Assembly: GCA_964558465.1 (NCBI GenBank)
Contig: CAZLEF010000027.1
Coordinates: forward strand, 1 to 64,000
Reading direction: 5' to 3'
DNA length: 64,000 bases
From: JACJYC01 sp964558465
Lineage (GTDB): Bacteria; Bacteroidota; Bacteroidia; Chitinophagales; Saprospiraceae
The translations under genes and the position numbers were made by a program. Below the pieces are notes generated by a model. That model was not told where the DNA came from. It worked only from the letters and a program-made list of their open reading frames with translations, and did not search any database. The stretch's first letter is position 1; every line of letters starts with the position of its first letter. Below, piece by piece: positions 8,501 to 15,702 of this stretch.

Positions 8501-9787
8501 TGGGTTCGGGATGGCCGGAAGCGTCGAAGGAACGTTTACCGGGGTGACGGTCATTTGCAGCGGTATCAGTTCCAGCGGAAAATCCTGGGTGCAATCCGAT
8601 TCGAACTCGGTGTTCAGCACGGCGAGCAGCCCGTCGCGCTGACCAAAGCCGTTGGGGTTGTTGGTCCGGCCGTCGGCGTAGAGCAGGTTGCCGTTGGGCG
8701 CGAGGCCGAGGTATCCCCCGACATACGCCGTTTCCGTGCCGTCGAGGTGTCGGCTCCATACGATGGAAACGCCGCCCAGGGGGTTTTCCTGGAATTTGAC
8801 GACGATATTGCGTTGGGGGGTTACCCCGTCGGAATACCCGAGCGCGTAAAAAATGCCATTGTCGTTCGGTTGGGTGATCCGGTAAAAATACTGGATGGCG
8901 GGAATGCGGACGGTCCATACCGGCCGGCCCTGCGCGTCGAGCCTGGCGACGAGGCCGTCCTGGTCATCATTGTTCAGATTATAAAAACGGCCTGCCGCGA
9001 TGGTCTGGTTGTTGCTGTACAATTTCAGGTCGTACCAGGAAATAAACTGGGGGCCGTAATTATTGGCCATTACCTGCGCCCCTGCGGGATTGACCCAGAG
9101 GATACGCCCGATGGTCAGGTCGTTGCCGGAGAGAGCCATATTGCCCGACGGATAAACCAACAGGCAAGAATGAAATTCGGCGTCGGTTCCGGTGTACCTG
9201 CGTTTGAATCCAAAATTGCCGTTAAAATCCAGATTATACAACGCGGTCGCGTCGCTGGTGGACGGAGAATTGGTTGTATTCTCGATTGCCAGGATATAAT
9301 ACGGCAGGATGTTGGGTGTGGTCGCTACGGGGTTGCGCACGATGCGGCCAAACCCTTCGCGGCCATTGTTGGGATAAAGGCGCCACCAGAGCAAAGTTCC
9401 TGCCGGCGTAATTTTGGCCAGCAGCGACTGGTTATTGCTGATCGGGTTGAACCTCGGATAGGTGCTGCCGACCAGGAGGAAATTACCGTCCTCCGGGCAT
9501 AGGATAAAGTCGGAAAATACAGTATTGACCTCGGGGATCTGGACCGTCCAGATGCGGTTGCCGTTGAGGTCGAAGCGGCTGAAATTGGCAAAAATGGCGT
9601 TTCCGTCGCCGGTTATGCCTGCGGTAAAAAGGTCGTTGCCATACACTTCCGTTTTGCCAAGGTGCTGAAACTCCTGGTTGCCGTGCAATTTGACAAACGG
9701 GCTTTGCGCGGTTGAGAAGTTCAGGAAAAAAGCGAAGGCCAGGATCCACAAAGCCGTTCGTTGCAGGGTACAGTTGAGGGTTAACAT
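5513..9787 (-). CDS. Large T9SS cargo protein with SdrD-like and Kazal-like domains
   Basis: A 1424-residue extracellular protein. Signal peptide at residues 1-27. A propeller-like region follows (about 30-400), then a cysteine-containing beta region. An SdrD B-type module is at about 645-730 (GSKFHDLDCNGKWDGQEPAI, then GFYTFPNLPPGNY). Several beta-sandwich repeats with paired cysteines run to about 1110, followed by a PKD-like part. A Kazal-like domain is at about 1206-1250 (FEPVCGCDGVTYSNSC). The C-terminal T9SS type A sorting domain takes the last 75-80 residues (LFPNPARSELNIAL, then GVYILRV). Sorting-domain proteins are exported by T9SS and attached or released at the surface. The role is probably adhesion or matrix; a protease-inhibitor activity of the Kazal part is inference. 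The gene shares an upstream element with its neighbour at 10147-10959. Confidence 0.85.
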   Translation of the reverse strand: MLTLNCTLQRTALWILAFAFFLNFSTAQSPFVKLHGNQEFQHLGKTEVYGNDLFTAGITGDGNAIFANFSRFDLNGNRIWTVQIPEVNTVFSDFILCPEDGNFLLVGSTYPRFNPISNNQSLLAKITPAGTLLWWRLYPNNGREGFGRIVRNPVATTPNILPYYILAIENTTNSPSTSDATALYNLDFNGNFGFKRRYTGTDAEFHSCLLVYPSGNMALSGNDLTIGRILWVNPAGAQVMANNYGPQFISWYDLKLYSNNQTIAAGRFYNLNNDDQDGLVARLDAQGRPVWTVRIPAIQYFYRITQPNDNGIFYALGYSDGVTPQRNIVVKFQENPLGGVSIVWSRHLDGTETAYVGGYLGLAPNGNLLYADGRTNNPNGFGQRDGLLAVLNTEFESDCTQDFPLELIPLQMTVTPVNVPSTLPAIPNPTVSTIAVNPEWEMEAPCSVSGCGDCATDEIVLNTGYDPVTGTTYPAGVYDGLWTLVTTPDPGITVPRPAYVVTPHTAWANQPNTGWISAYPQSNLNSNNPKPQVPYGFQRCFCICDDESDITISLNALADNNVDISLTDDLGSPIGSPILSITDPGIGAFQTVTSATASFTLNKGTYCLRADLRNLSGVAMGLNIQGSVTGENLVETLCCHNEGSITGSKFHDLDCNGKWDGQEPAIPNWQIVLCDSIGNPLDTVLTDAFGFYTFPNLPPGNYMVKEINQAGWTPSVPPLGQYSVTVTPFGVVGPLDFGNCRSCGEIVEETIDFSCDPLGSYQYTFQMQNLTGDLVTSIVLNDLPAGYTFTPQFFSQWTDPSSLPIAANGGISGPLTLTITPPAPLTAPVTICFDVVLFSGANECCHFTHCITLEPIDPCQVDVTVTQVDTDEGCCFLIDITNDYCDNFFTVLVTEILTPGVTFSSYNGGSTWNVTEDNLDDRLSWAPANGGFIPSGITGDIQFCLGGIMSQTQIPQEVAFHWMSVDPITGEEFIACSDTLQFECQGCLIVSEENILCNEDGTYSYSLTVTNNSSPANFVSNVVFEVYSTSVTFTPNTFNVALNSGQSANLGPVTIAGGNPGDVIWFKTLILDDDGWCCHLDSLSITLPDCSGCECPPFEEYVQNANAGFTFTEICPEVSFSAVAGTECDLVIWEFFLPGQAPVVLQGPGNQPVAYTFPGPGGYGVCMTLIPMDENGNRCFEEAIQVCEDISVACDPNTACIDQTQIDLSVNCPAIFEPVCGCDGVTYSNSCAAENWGGVTSWTAGPCPQTPNVLELPHLDHQIEETRPVFHIGLDGKRDFRFVGLMRANDQGGWETQQVELATGHRTRFELKAEPATEANHYEVWGTDNHGRLYRSAKLTTAAPRLGMDLFPNPARSELNIALPETGIYRVVVYNTAGNKLVDQSFEGEVTTIPVTQLPDGVYILRVTDETGRVSQERFVKTTR

Positions 9788-9840
9788 AAGCTCAAGTTTT
9801 AATTGTTAGAATTGGATTTTGAAACCGGCTTGGGGCCGGG

Positions 9841-9931
9841 TACGGAGGGAAATCAGTTGGGGAGGTGGATTGTTACCCATTTAAGGTTAAAGGTTAAAGG
9901 TTAAAGGTTTAAGGTTTAGGATTTAAGGATG
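9841..9931 (-). promoter_or_regulatory. Shared upstream element, copy 1, with AGGTTAA tandem words
   Basis: Bases 9841-9880 match 11042-11081 at about nine of every ten positions (TACGGAGGGAAATCAG... and GGATTGTTACC on the plus strand). It ends in tandem TTAAAGG words in both copies. It lies 54 bases upstream of the adhesin start; copy 2 lies 83 bases upstream of the next gene. No TAnnTTTG box was found inside it. Confidence 0.6.
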
Positions 9932-10146
9932 AAGGTTTGCTCCTTCGTCGCCTGTGCGACTTCGGCGGACAGAAAAGGAGAAAGAACCGGGGTTCGGGGT
10001 TCGGCGTCGCTGGTGCAACGGGCGAAAACATCAACAATCATCAATCATCAATAAAAAAAATAAGAATGATGATTGATGATTGTTGAATGATGATTGTTGA
10101 TGTCAGGAGCAAAAAATTCGGAATGACTCCTGTTTTTCCACCCTCC
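9932..10146. repeat. Spacer with palindromic word repeats (GATTGATGATTG type)
   Basis: This 359-base gene-free interval (9788-10146) holds the shared upstream element, then a small GTCGCC..GGCGAC-like region, then an inverted repeat at 10027-10101 built from CATCAACAATCATCAATCATC and its complement GATGATTGATGATTGTTG. A 70-base part (10063-10132, ending in TCAGGAGCAAAAAATTCGG) recurs at 61633-61692 inside a broken AraC gene. AGGAG..CTCCT around 10106-10130 can form a short hairpin. Confidence 0.6.
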
Positions 10147-10959
10147 CTATATCATTTTTAAAAGGTGTTCGAGGGCTGCGGCAGCGCTGGCGGCAGCAGC
10201 GCCTGCAAGGGCGCCGGGAGGGCCTGCGATCAAGGCGCCGACTGCTGCGCCTGCGGCATCGGCCTCAACGATTTCACAACTTACGCACTGTCTTCCGCTG
10301 TCCAGATCCAGGTGTTCGTACCACTTGCTTTGTCCCTGTTCCACATTGATCACGTTATGCCAGTACCCGGCTGAATACCTGGCGTTGCAGTAGTATTTGA
10401 GATAAATATCGCGAAGACCACTGTCAATGGTTTCGTTTTTCAGGAGTTCGGATTCCAGGAATTTCAACTCGCCGATAAAAGCCAGGTTTCTTTCGTATTC
10501 CGTCGTTCCGCCTTTAGGATCGGGCAAGGTAAAGGGAAGCTTTGGAAGGTCAGGTTTAAAAATATCGCAAAGCCAGGGCAGGCAATAACAAAGGTTGTAT
10601 GGGAAGTTGGTGCAGGGAAACGCCTCCGACTCCTGATAGACGTTGAAAAATTCGTTGTAATAGGCCTGGTATTCACGTGTAAAGGCTTGTCCATTGGCGG
10701 CATGGTACGTTTCCAGGATGGCGAACCAATCCTCCCGGTTCCATTCCGGCTGATCCAGTTCGGCGTTGACGATAAAAAAATCCAGGAAGTCGTTATGCGC
10801 CAGGCCTTCATGGTCGAACGGGTTGTCCGGGTTGCTCATCTGCGCATTGGTAATGGCTTTTTCTTTCTCTGGCAGATCGTCAACCTTATTGCACTGGGTG
10901 AAAGAAAGGCCCAGACAAAGGGCCAACGTTGCGGCTAAAGATTTTTGAAACGATTTCAT
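10147..10959 (-). CDS. Lipoprotein of unknown function with Gly/Ala-rich C-terminus
   Basis: A 270-residue lipoprotein: signal peptide with lipobox FTQC (Cys 23). The middle is acidic and aromatic with several cysteines (CYCLPWLC near residue 130, CVSC near 225). The last 40 residues are a small-residue, hydrophobic stretch (AGAAVGALIAGPPGALAGAA, then AAAASAAAAL) that looks like a glycine zipper, as in bacteriocin-like or membrane-inserting peptides; Bacteroidota have many unnamed proteins with such tails. I do not recognise the family. It shares an upstream element with the adhesin gene 360 bases downstream, which suggests joint control. Confidence 0.7.
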   Translation of the reverse strand: MKSFQKSLAATLALCLGLSFTQCNKVDDLPEKEKAITNAQMSNPDNPFDHEGLAHNDFLDFFIVNAELDQPEWNREDWFAILETYHAANGQAFTREYQAYYNEFFNVYQESEAFPCTNFPYNLCYCLPWLCDIFKPDLPKLPFTLPDPKGGTTEYERNLAFIGELKFLESELLKNETIDSGLRDIYLKYYCNARYSAGYWHNVINVEQGQSKWYEHLDLDSGRQCVSCEIVEADAAGAAVGALIAGPPGALAGAAAASAAAALEHLLKMI

Positions 10960-11041
10960 ATCAAAAGATTTTTTCGTTAATAAATTGCGTTTTTTAAAAT
11001 TGATACCCAGGCAGTTATTTCAAAAACAGCCCGGCGTCGGA

Positions 11042-11125
11042 TACGGAAGGAAATCAGGCGGGGAGGAGGATTGTTACCTTTTTAAAGGTTAAAGTAGAAA
11101 GGAACAAGGTTAAAGGTATTAACAG
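11042..11125 (-). promoter_or_regulatory. Shared upstream element, copy 2
   Basis: Counterpart of 9841-9895: the same TACGGAAGGAAATCAG... and GGATTGTTACC core followed by AAGGTTAAAG words, 83 bases upstream of the lipoprotein start. The 226-base interval 10960-11185 shows nothing else I can name. Confidence 0.6.
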
Positions 11126-11185
11126 GGGAATTTGGAATTTTTGATTTAATTTGCTCTATTCGTGAAGCATCTAAAATTCATACCT

Positions 11186-12325
11186 ATGCAAATCAAAAAA
11201 TTATCTGTCCTGATTTTTTCAGTCGGCCTATACACAGCTTGCCAATCAGATGCAAAAAAATTGAACGACCGGCTGCCGGAACCAGAAGAAGTCTATGTAT
11301 TCCCGTTTTCCAGCCGTGTCGACGCCCAGCAGATTTCCTGCGGATACCAGTTCCGGGAAGAACAGAGCGACGAGATCAAAAAATGGATCCGGAAGAAGGT
11401 GAATCCGGTTTCGGTTGAAAAACAGAAGACCTTCGGCCGCCAGATCCATCAGGAAAATCTGCCCTACCCCATCGCCAACCGACACCCAAAGGAAGTGATA
11501 GTCAAAAGGATCATTTCCCGCATGAAACCTTTTTTGACCAACCAGGATTTTGAGTACACACCCTATATCCTTTCCTCCGGACAATTCAACGCCTTTACCG
11601 TCCCCGGCGGCAATATTTACCTGACCACCGGATTACTGGACCTGATCAAAACGGAAGACGAACTGGCGTATATCATCGGCCATGAACTGGGGCACAACGA
11701 GAACGGCCATACCCGGGAAAGCGCCCGTTTTTTTGAATACATCGACGAACTGGACCAGTCGGTTCAGAAAGAAAAGGACGGTTTGATGCGGGCCGTGCGC
11801 GAAACCCTGGGGGCCGTCACCATCTCCAGCCTGAGTTTGATGACGGGTTATTTCAACCAGCCGGATGAACTGGAGGCCGACCTGACGGGTGTTTATCTGG
11901 CCTACCAGGCGGGCTACGACCCGGAAAAGGCCCTGAAAGGTTTTGAACTGCTGAAAAAATTCGATGCGCCCAAGCCGCACGATAAGTACAAGGAACATAT
12001 GGTCACGTTATTGCGCACCCACCCCTGGTCGGAAGACCGGTACAATTGCGCGGCCAAATATATCCGGCAAGCCAAAACCGTCGCAGCCTGCGATTCCATT
12101 TACCCCTACGGTACAATCGGGTTCGCAGCCACCCAAAAAGATTCGCTCAATATCCGGGAATACCCCAACCTCAACGCCAAAAGCCTCGCCAGGTTGCCGA
12201 AGGACGGGCCCGTAAATCTGATCTGTACCTGCGTGGAGCAGCCCTACCACAAGTCCGAAAAATGGGTGTATGTGGAAAATGAAAGCGGGGTGCGGGGCTG
12301 GGTAAACGGGCGGTATTTGGAGTGA
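11186..12325 (+). CDS. M48-family metalloprotease lipoprotein with C-terminal SH3 domain
   Basis: The ATG at 11186 is preferred over the GTG at 11162 because it opens directly into a lipoprotein signal peptide with lipobox YTAC; this gives 379 residues. The zinc site HELGH is at about 166-170, inside IIGHELGHNENGH, and the downstream ligand lies in ELEAD near 230, as in M48/BepA-like peptidases. A bacterial SH3-type domain occupies about 308-379 (SLNIREYPNLNAKSLARLP ... GWVNGRYLE). M48 lipoproteins of this kind act in the periplasm in outer-membrane protein quality control; the SH3 part may bind cell wall. It stands alone, convergent with the S10 peptidase. Confidence 0.88.
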   Translation: MQIKKLSVLIFSVGLYTACQSDAKKLNDRLPEPEEVYVFPFSSRVDAQQISCGYQFREEQSDEIKKWIRKKVNPVSVEKQKTFGRQIHQENLPYPIANRHPKEVIVKRIISRMKPFLTNQDFEYTPYILSSGQFNAFTVPGGNIYLTTGLLDLIKTEDELAYIIGHELGHNENGHTRESARFFEYIDELDQSVQKEKDGLMRAVRETLGAVTISSLSLMTGYFNQPDELEADLTGVYLAYQAGYDPEKALKGFELLKKFDAPKPHDKYKEHMVTLLRTHPWSEDRYNCAAKYIRQAKTVAACDSIYPYGTIGFAATQKDSLNIREYPNLNAKSLARLPKDGPVNLICTCVEQPYHKSEKWVYVENESGVRGWVNGRYLE

Positions 12326-12330
12326 GTCAA

Positions 12331-12398
12331 TAGTCGTAAGTTGTTAGTCGTAAGTCGTAAGTCCCGGCTTACGACTTACGACTAACAACTTACGACTA
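12331..12398. repeat. Perfect 31-bp palindrome of TAGTCGTAAGT words
   Basis: The left arm 12331-12361 and right arm 12368-12398 are perfect reverse complements over 31 bases around a six-base loop TCCCGG. Each arm is itself made of three AGTCGTAAGT-type words. It lies between convergent genes and probably terminates both. The same word family recurs at 16447 and 45896. Confidence 0.9.
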
Positions 12399-12402
12399 AC
12401 AA

Positions 12403-13887
12403 CTAATACCTCGCCGGCGCCCCTTTCCCCGGCAGCGAAGCCCGGATAAATTCCCGGATATGTTCATTGGAGCTTTTCAGGTCTTCGCGGCGCAGGTACA
12501 TCATATGCCCGCTGCGATAACCCTTGAAGCTGAGCCGGTCCTTCATTTTGCCGCTGGGGTCGAGGTGCCACATATTGTATTTGGCGTTGAAATAAGTGGT
12601 GGCGCCGTCGTAATACCCTGACTGGATCATGACGTGGAGGTAAGGGTTTTGGGCCATGGCTTGTCGAAGGTTGTCGCCGGTGTTATCGCCCGTGCGGTCC
12701 CAGGGGTTGACCGGGCCGAACATATTGTATTTGATATCGGTCTTGTAATTGAGGTGTTCCCGGAGGTAATAGTTGATAGCCGGCGTGAAAGAATGCAGCC
12801 AGGAGGTGAGTTCAGCAGCGTAATCGGGCCGTTCGCCGGCTTCTTTCCGGTCGATACCCAGGTAACGCGAATCCAGGCGGCCGACGGTGAACCCTCCTTT
12901 TTCACGCAGGAGTTCCTTCCAGAAAAACTGGGTGGGCACGTCGAGGTTATGCTGCAGGATCACTTTTTCGGAAAGGCCCGAATAATATGCCATTTTCCGG
13001 GCCATTTCTGTTTTTTTGCCTTCATCCAGAAATCCACCCAGGGTCATGGCGGGCAACAATTCGTTGAGGGTGAAGGCTTCGACCTCGGGCAGCAGGCCGG
13101 TTTCCAGGTCTTTGTTTTGCAATTCCGGGCTGAGGGCTTTCTGGTACCAGGCGGCGGCGGCGAAGTAGGGCAGCCGGTTGGCCGCTTCCACGGGGCCGTC
13201 CCGTTGGATGCCCAGGTCGGTAGGCGACACCAGGATGACGCCGTTGAGGTACATCCAATGTGCGTTTTGCAGTTCGAGCGCCAGGCCGGAAACCCGGGTG
13301 GTGCCGTAACTTTCACCGATCAGGTATTTGGGTGAACGCCAGCGGTTGTTCCGGCTGACGAAGGTATTGATCCATTCGGCCAGGTATTTGATATCTGCAT
13401 TGACGCCAAAAAAATCGGACCGTTTCGCCTCTTTGTCCAGGATGCGGGAATACCCCGTATTGACCGGGTCGACGTACACAATATCCGCCACATCCAGGAT
13501 GGAATACGGGTTTTCGCGGATGCCGTAGGGTTGAACGGGGTAACCTTCATCGTCGATTTCCAGGACCCGCGGGCCGGTGTAGGCGATATGCATCCAGACA
13601 GAAGCGGAGCCGGGGCCGCCGTTGAAGGAGATCACCAGCGGGCGGGGCGCGCGGTCTTTGACGTCGGAGCGGACATAATAGGTATAAAACAGAGACGCTA
13701 CCGGCTTGCCTTCCTCATTCCACACCGGCTGCGTGCCGCTGGCAGCGGTATAGGGGATGCGCTGGCCGCCGATGGTGACCTCGTGGCTGGTGGTTACCTG
13801 GGATTCGGCTTCGAGTTTGCGGTCCTGGGCGTTCAGAAAAGAAAGCGACAGCAGAAAGAATAAAAATACTGACAGGCGGATCTTCAT
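12403..13887 (-). CDS. Serine carboxypeptidase, S10 family
   Basis: Start placed at the ATG at 13887, which opens a clear signal peptide (MKIRLSVFLFFLLSLSFLNA); the longer frame to 14016 adds 43 residues without signal character. The mature protein of about 470 residues has the S10 alpha/beta-hydrolase triad: Ser in GESYGTTR (about residue 192), Asp in GYYDGATTYF (about 416) and His in RSGHMMYL (about 462). An oxyanion-type NGGPGSAS motif is near residue 95. Bacterial S10 enzymes remove C-terminal residues from peptides in the periplasm or outside the cell. Monocistronic, divergent from the next gene. Confidence 0.9.
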   Translation of the reverse strand: MKIRLSVFLFFLLSLSFLNAQDRKLEAESQVTTSHEVTIGGQRIPYTAASGTQPVWNEEGKPVASLFYTYYVRSDVKDRAPRPLVISFNGGPGSASVWMHIAYTGPRVLEIDDEGYPVQPYGIRENPYSILDVADIVYVDPVNTGYSRILDKEAKRSDFFGVNADIKYLAEWINTFVSRNNRWRSPKYLIGESYGTTRVSGLALELQNAHWMYLNGVILVSPTDLGIQRDGPVEAANRLPYFAAAAWYQKALSPELQNKDLETGLLPEVEAFTLNELLPAMTLGGFLDEGKKTEMARKMAYYSGLSEKVILQHNLDVPTQFFWKELLREKGGFTVGRLDSRYLGIDRKEAGERPDYAAELTSWLHSFTPAINYYLREHLNYKTDIKYNMFGPVNPWDRTGDNTGDNLRQAMAQNPYLHVMIQSGYYDGATTYFNAKYNMWHLDPSGKMKDRLSFKGYRSGHMMYLRREDLKSSNEHIREFIRASLPGKGAPARY

Positions 13888-14044
13888 GGTTGCGACTTTT
13901 AGTTGGTTGACCGGATTTGTTGGTTGGGCCGAAGATAAAAAAAGAAGGGCAAACAGCATAATGTATCTGAACCGGGTATCGTTTTCCGGTGTTATAACCT
14001 GAACTCTATTTTTCACGGCCCGGGTTTACCTTCGATCACGACAC

Positions 14045-14746
14045 ATGCATCCCTTCCACTTCTTTTCCGGTTTCATCCTGCTGACCCTGTCAGGGGTGGT
14101 CCTGCTGACCGGGGCGCCGCCCGTTGAAAAACCGGCCAACCTGACGATTCAGCTCAAGGATGTTACCATTATCGCCGATAAAGTGGTCCAGGGCGACGCC
14201 GACACCTATGGCCTTGGAACCTGGAACTGCCGTTTTACGGCCCACCTGGAAGACCATGTCCTCATCATTAAAGGCGCCATTCTCTTTTCCGAAAACGCCA
14301 ATGACGGCACCAAAATCACCGGTTCCTACCAGAGCCGGATCCCCCTTTCTCCGGAACAATTAACCTGCAAAGGCTGCCGCTATGAACTCCTGGAAACGGA
14401 AGGCAGCGTAGCCGGCCCCAACTTCGGCGTCCGGGGTTACCGCAATTTTGCAGGCACGGGCCTGATCGAAAGCGCCCGCATCCGGACTGACGCCTTCGGC
14501 GACGACGCCGGGCAGATCGGCGGCAGCATCCGGTTCAGGCCGGTTGAACTGGTGGCGGTGCCGGTGTTTGCTGCTTTGGAGAACTGGATATTGCCTGATA
14601 TATCGTTGCAGGAGGTTATGCTGTTGCCTTTCACGATTATCCCCGGTTTACAAATGACATCGATTTCTGGGTATTGCCCAATCCTGAAAACGCTGAAAAA
14701 TGGCCGGCTGTATTGCGCGACTTTGGTTTTGCTTCCCTTGATTTGA
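14045..14746 (+). CDS. Secreted protein of unknown function, C-terminus probably scrambled
   Basis: The frame encodes 233 residues with a signal-like N-terminus. A region of about 150 residues follows that is mostly beta and contains TCKGCRYELLE and VRGYRNFAGTGLIESARI. No family is recognised. From about base 14570 the protein ends in a stretch that overlaps, in another frame, a nucleotidyltransferase remnant, so its last 55-60 residues are unlikely to be native; a deletion or insertion probably joined two unrelated genes. A near-consensus box TACCTTCG (14027-14034) lies just before the start. Confidence 0.5.
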   Translation: MHPFHFFSGFILLTLSGVVLLTGAPPVEKPANLTIQLKDVTIIADKVVQGDADTYGLGTWNCRFTAHLEDHVLIIKGAILFSENANDGTKITGSYQSRIPLSPEQLTCKGCRYELLETEGSVAGPNFGVRGYRNFAGTGLIESARIRTDAFGDDAGQIGGSIRFRPVELVAVPVFAALENWILPDISLQEVMLLPFTIIPGLQMTSISGYCPILKTLKNGRLYCATLVLLPLI

Positions 14747-14775
14747 CCGTAGATAATTTCATACTCCCTAAATAG
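14569..14775 (+). pseudogene. Remnant of an MNT-type nucleotidyltransferase (DUF6036-like)
   Basis: In a frame different from the preceding ORF, bases 14599-14775 read YIVAGGYAVAFHDYPRF, then TNDIDFWVLPNPENAEKW, then RDFGFASLDL. This is the GG-x-A...DxD nucleotidyltransferase signature of small MNT/DUF6036-type proteins, which often act as toxin-antitoxin or resistance components. A stop at 14596-14598 sits just upstream in the same frame, no start codon remains, and the C-terminal half of a normal family member (about 150-200 residues) is missing. I read it as a truncated, inactive fragment. Confidence 0.7.
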
Positions 14776-15117
14776 GCACCTTGAATTTTGAATAGGTTTT
14801 AATACCCTCTTTGACTTTAAAAATTCAACCTGGCATTAGAATATTAACCACGACCTGTCCCATCTTGCAGGAAAGACACCAAGATTCCACAAAGTGAACC
14901 AAGAAAATTGTGCTCTTTGTGATTCCTTTGCGTCTTTGTGGTTAAAATTGTTCCGGGGTCTTCTGTCTTCAACCGCCCGCCGCCTATCTTATTTTTTCAA
15001 ATTATTCTCCTAATTTCGCATTTTTTACTATTTTCATCGGAAAAATTAACAACAAGGGATTGTCTAACTACAATTTTAGGGACATGTGCAAGAAAACCCA
15101 TCGAACGCCAAAATACT
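14776..15117. repeat. Gene-free spacer with AACCAC...GTGGTT inverted words
   Basis: The interval has no gene. Bases 14843-14944 form an imperfect palindrome: AACCACGACC, AGACACCAAG, TTCCACAAAG on the left and CTCTTTGTG, CTTTGCGTCTTTGTGGTT on the right. It is a variant of the accacaaag words also seen at 52594. The remaining bases before the sigma factor are A/T-rich; no convincing -7 box was found. Confidence 0.55.
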
Positions 15118-15702
15118 ATGAAAGAACATAAACCCCACGAGGACCAGCGATACATCCAGGCGCTTTTAAGCAACGATGAGCGGCTGATCCGGGAGATCTA
15201 TGAGCGGAACTCAGCCGCTGTCCTGCGATACGTGCTGCAAAACAACGGCAATGAAGAGGATGCCCGCGACCTGTTCCAGCAAGGCCTGATCGCCATCCTG
15301 CGGCGGGCCCGTCAGGAAGACTTTGTATTGACCTGCCCGTTCGGCGGCTATCTGCACATTATCTGCAAATCCCTCTGGATCAACGAGCTTCAAAAAAGGA
15401 GCCGGCAGCGGGTAACAAGTCTGGATGATGACGGATTTATCAAAGAAGCAAGTGAAGATACGTTCGCACAAGCCGAAGAAACCCTGAGCGAAAACCAGAA
15501 ATTCGAACGTTATCAACAGGCCCTCAATACCCTGGGCGAGGATTGCCAACAACTCATCAAGCTTCCCCTGAAAGGCCATTCATTAACCGAAGTTGCCGAT
15601 TTGATGGGCATCACCTACGGGTATGCCCGCAAACGCAGGTGTCAGTGTATGGACAAGCTGGTGACTGCCGTGCAGGCCGGCGCAAAAAAAGAAACGATAT
15701 GA
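15118..15702 (+). CDS. RNA polymerase ECF-type sigma factor
   Basis: Start set at the ATG at 15118 (194 residues); the longer frame to 14938 runs through repeat DNA. Region 2 is recognisable in RDLFQQGLIAILRRA and GGYLHIICKSLWINELQKRS, region 4 in QQLIKLPLKGHSLTEVADLM followed by YARKRRCQCMDKL, a helix-turn-helix for -35 recognition. The stop overlaps the start of the next gene by four bases (ATGA 15699-15702), a tight sigma/anti-sigma arrangement. Targets are unknown. Confidence 0.85.
   Translation: MKEHKPHEDQRYIQALLSNDERLIREIYERNSAAVLRYVLQNNGNEEDARDLFQQGLIAILRRARQEDFVLTCPFGGYLHIICKSLWINELQKRSRQRVTSLDDDGFIKEASEDTFAQAEETLSENQKFERYQQALNTLGEDCQQLIKLPLKGHSLTEVADLMGITYGYARKRRCQCMDKLVTAVQAGAKKETI

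Noticed and set aside
13888..14016. N-terminal extension of the S10 carboxypeptidase
   Set aside because: The signal peptide begins at 13887; the upstream codons have no conservation features and lie in the divergent promoter region.
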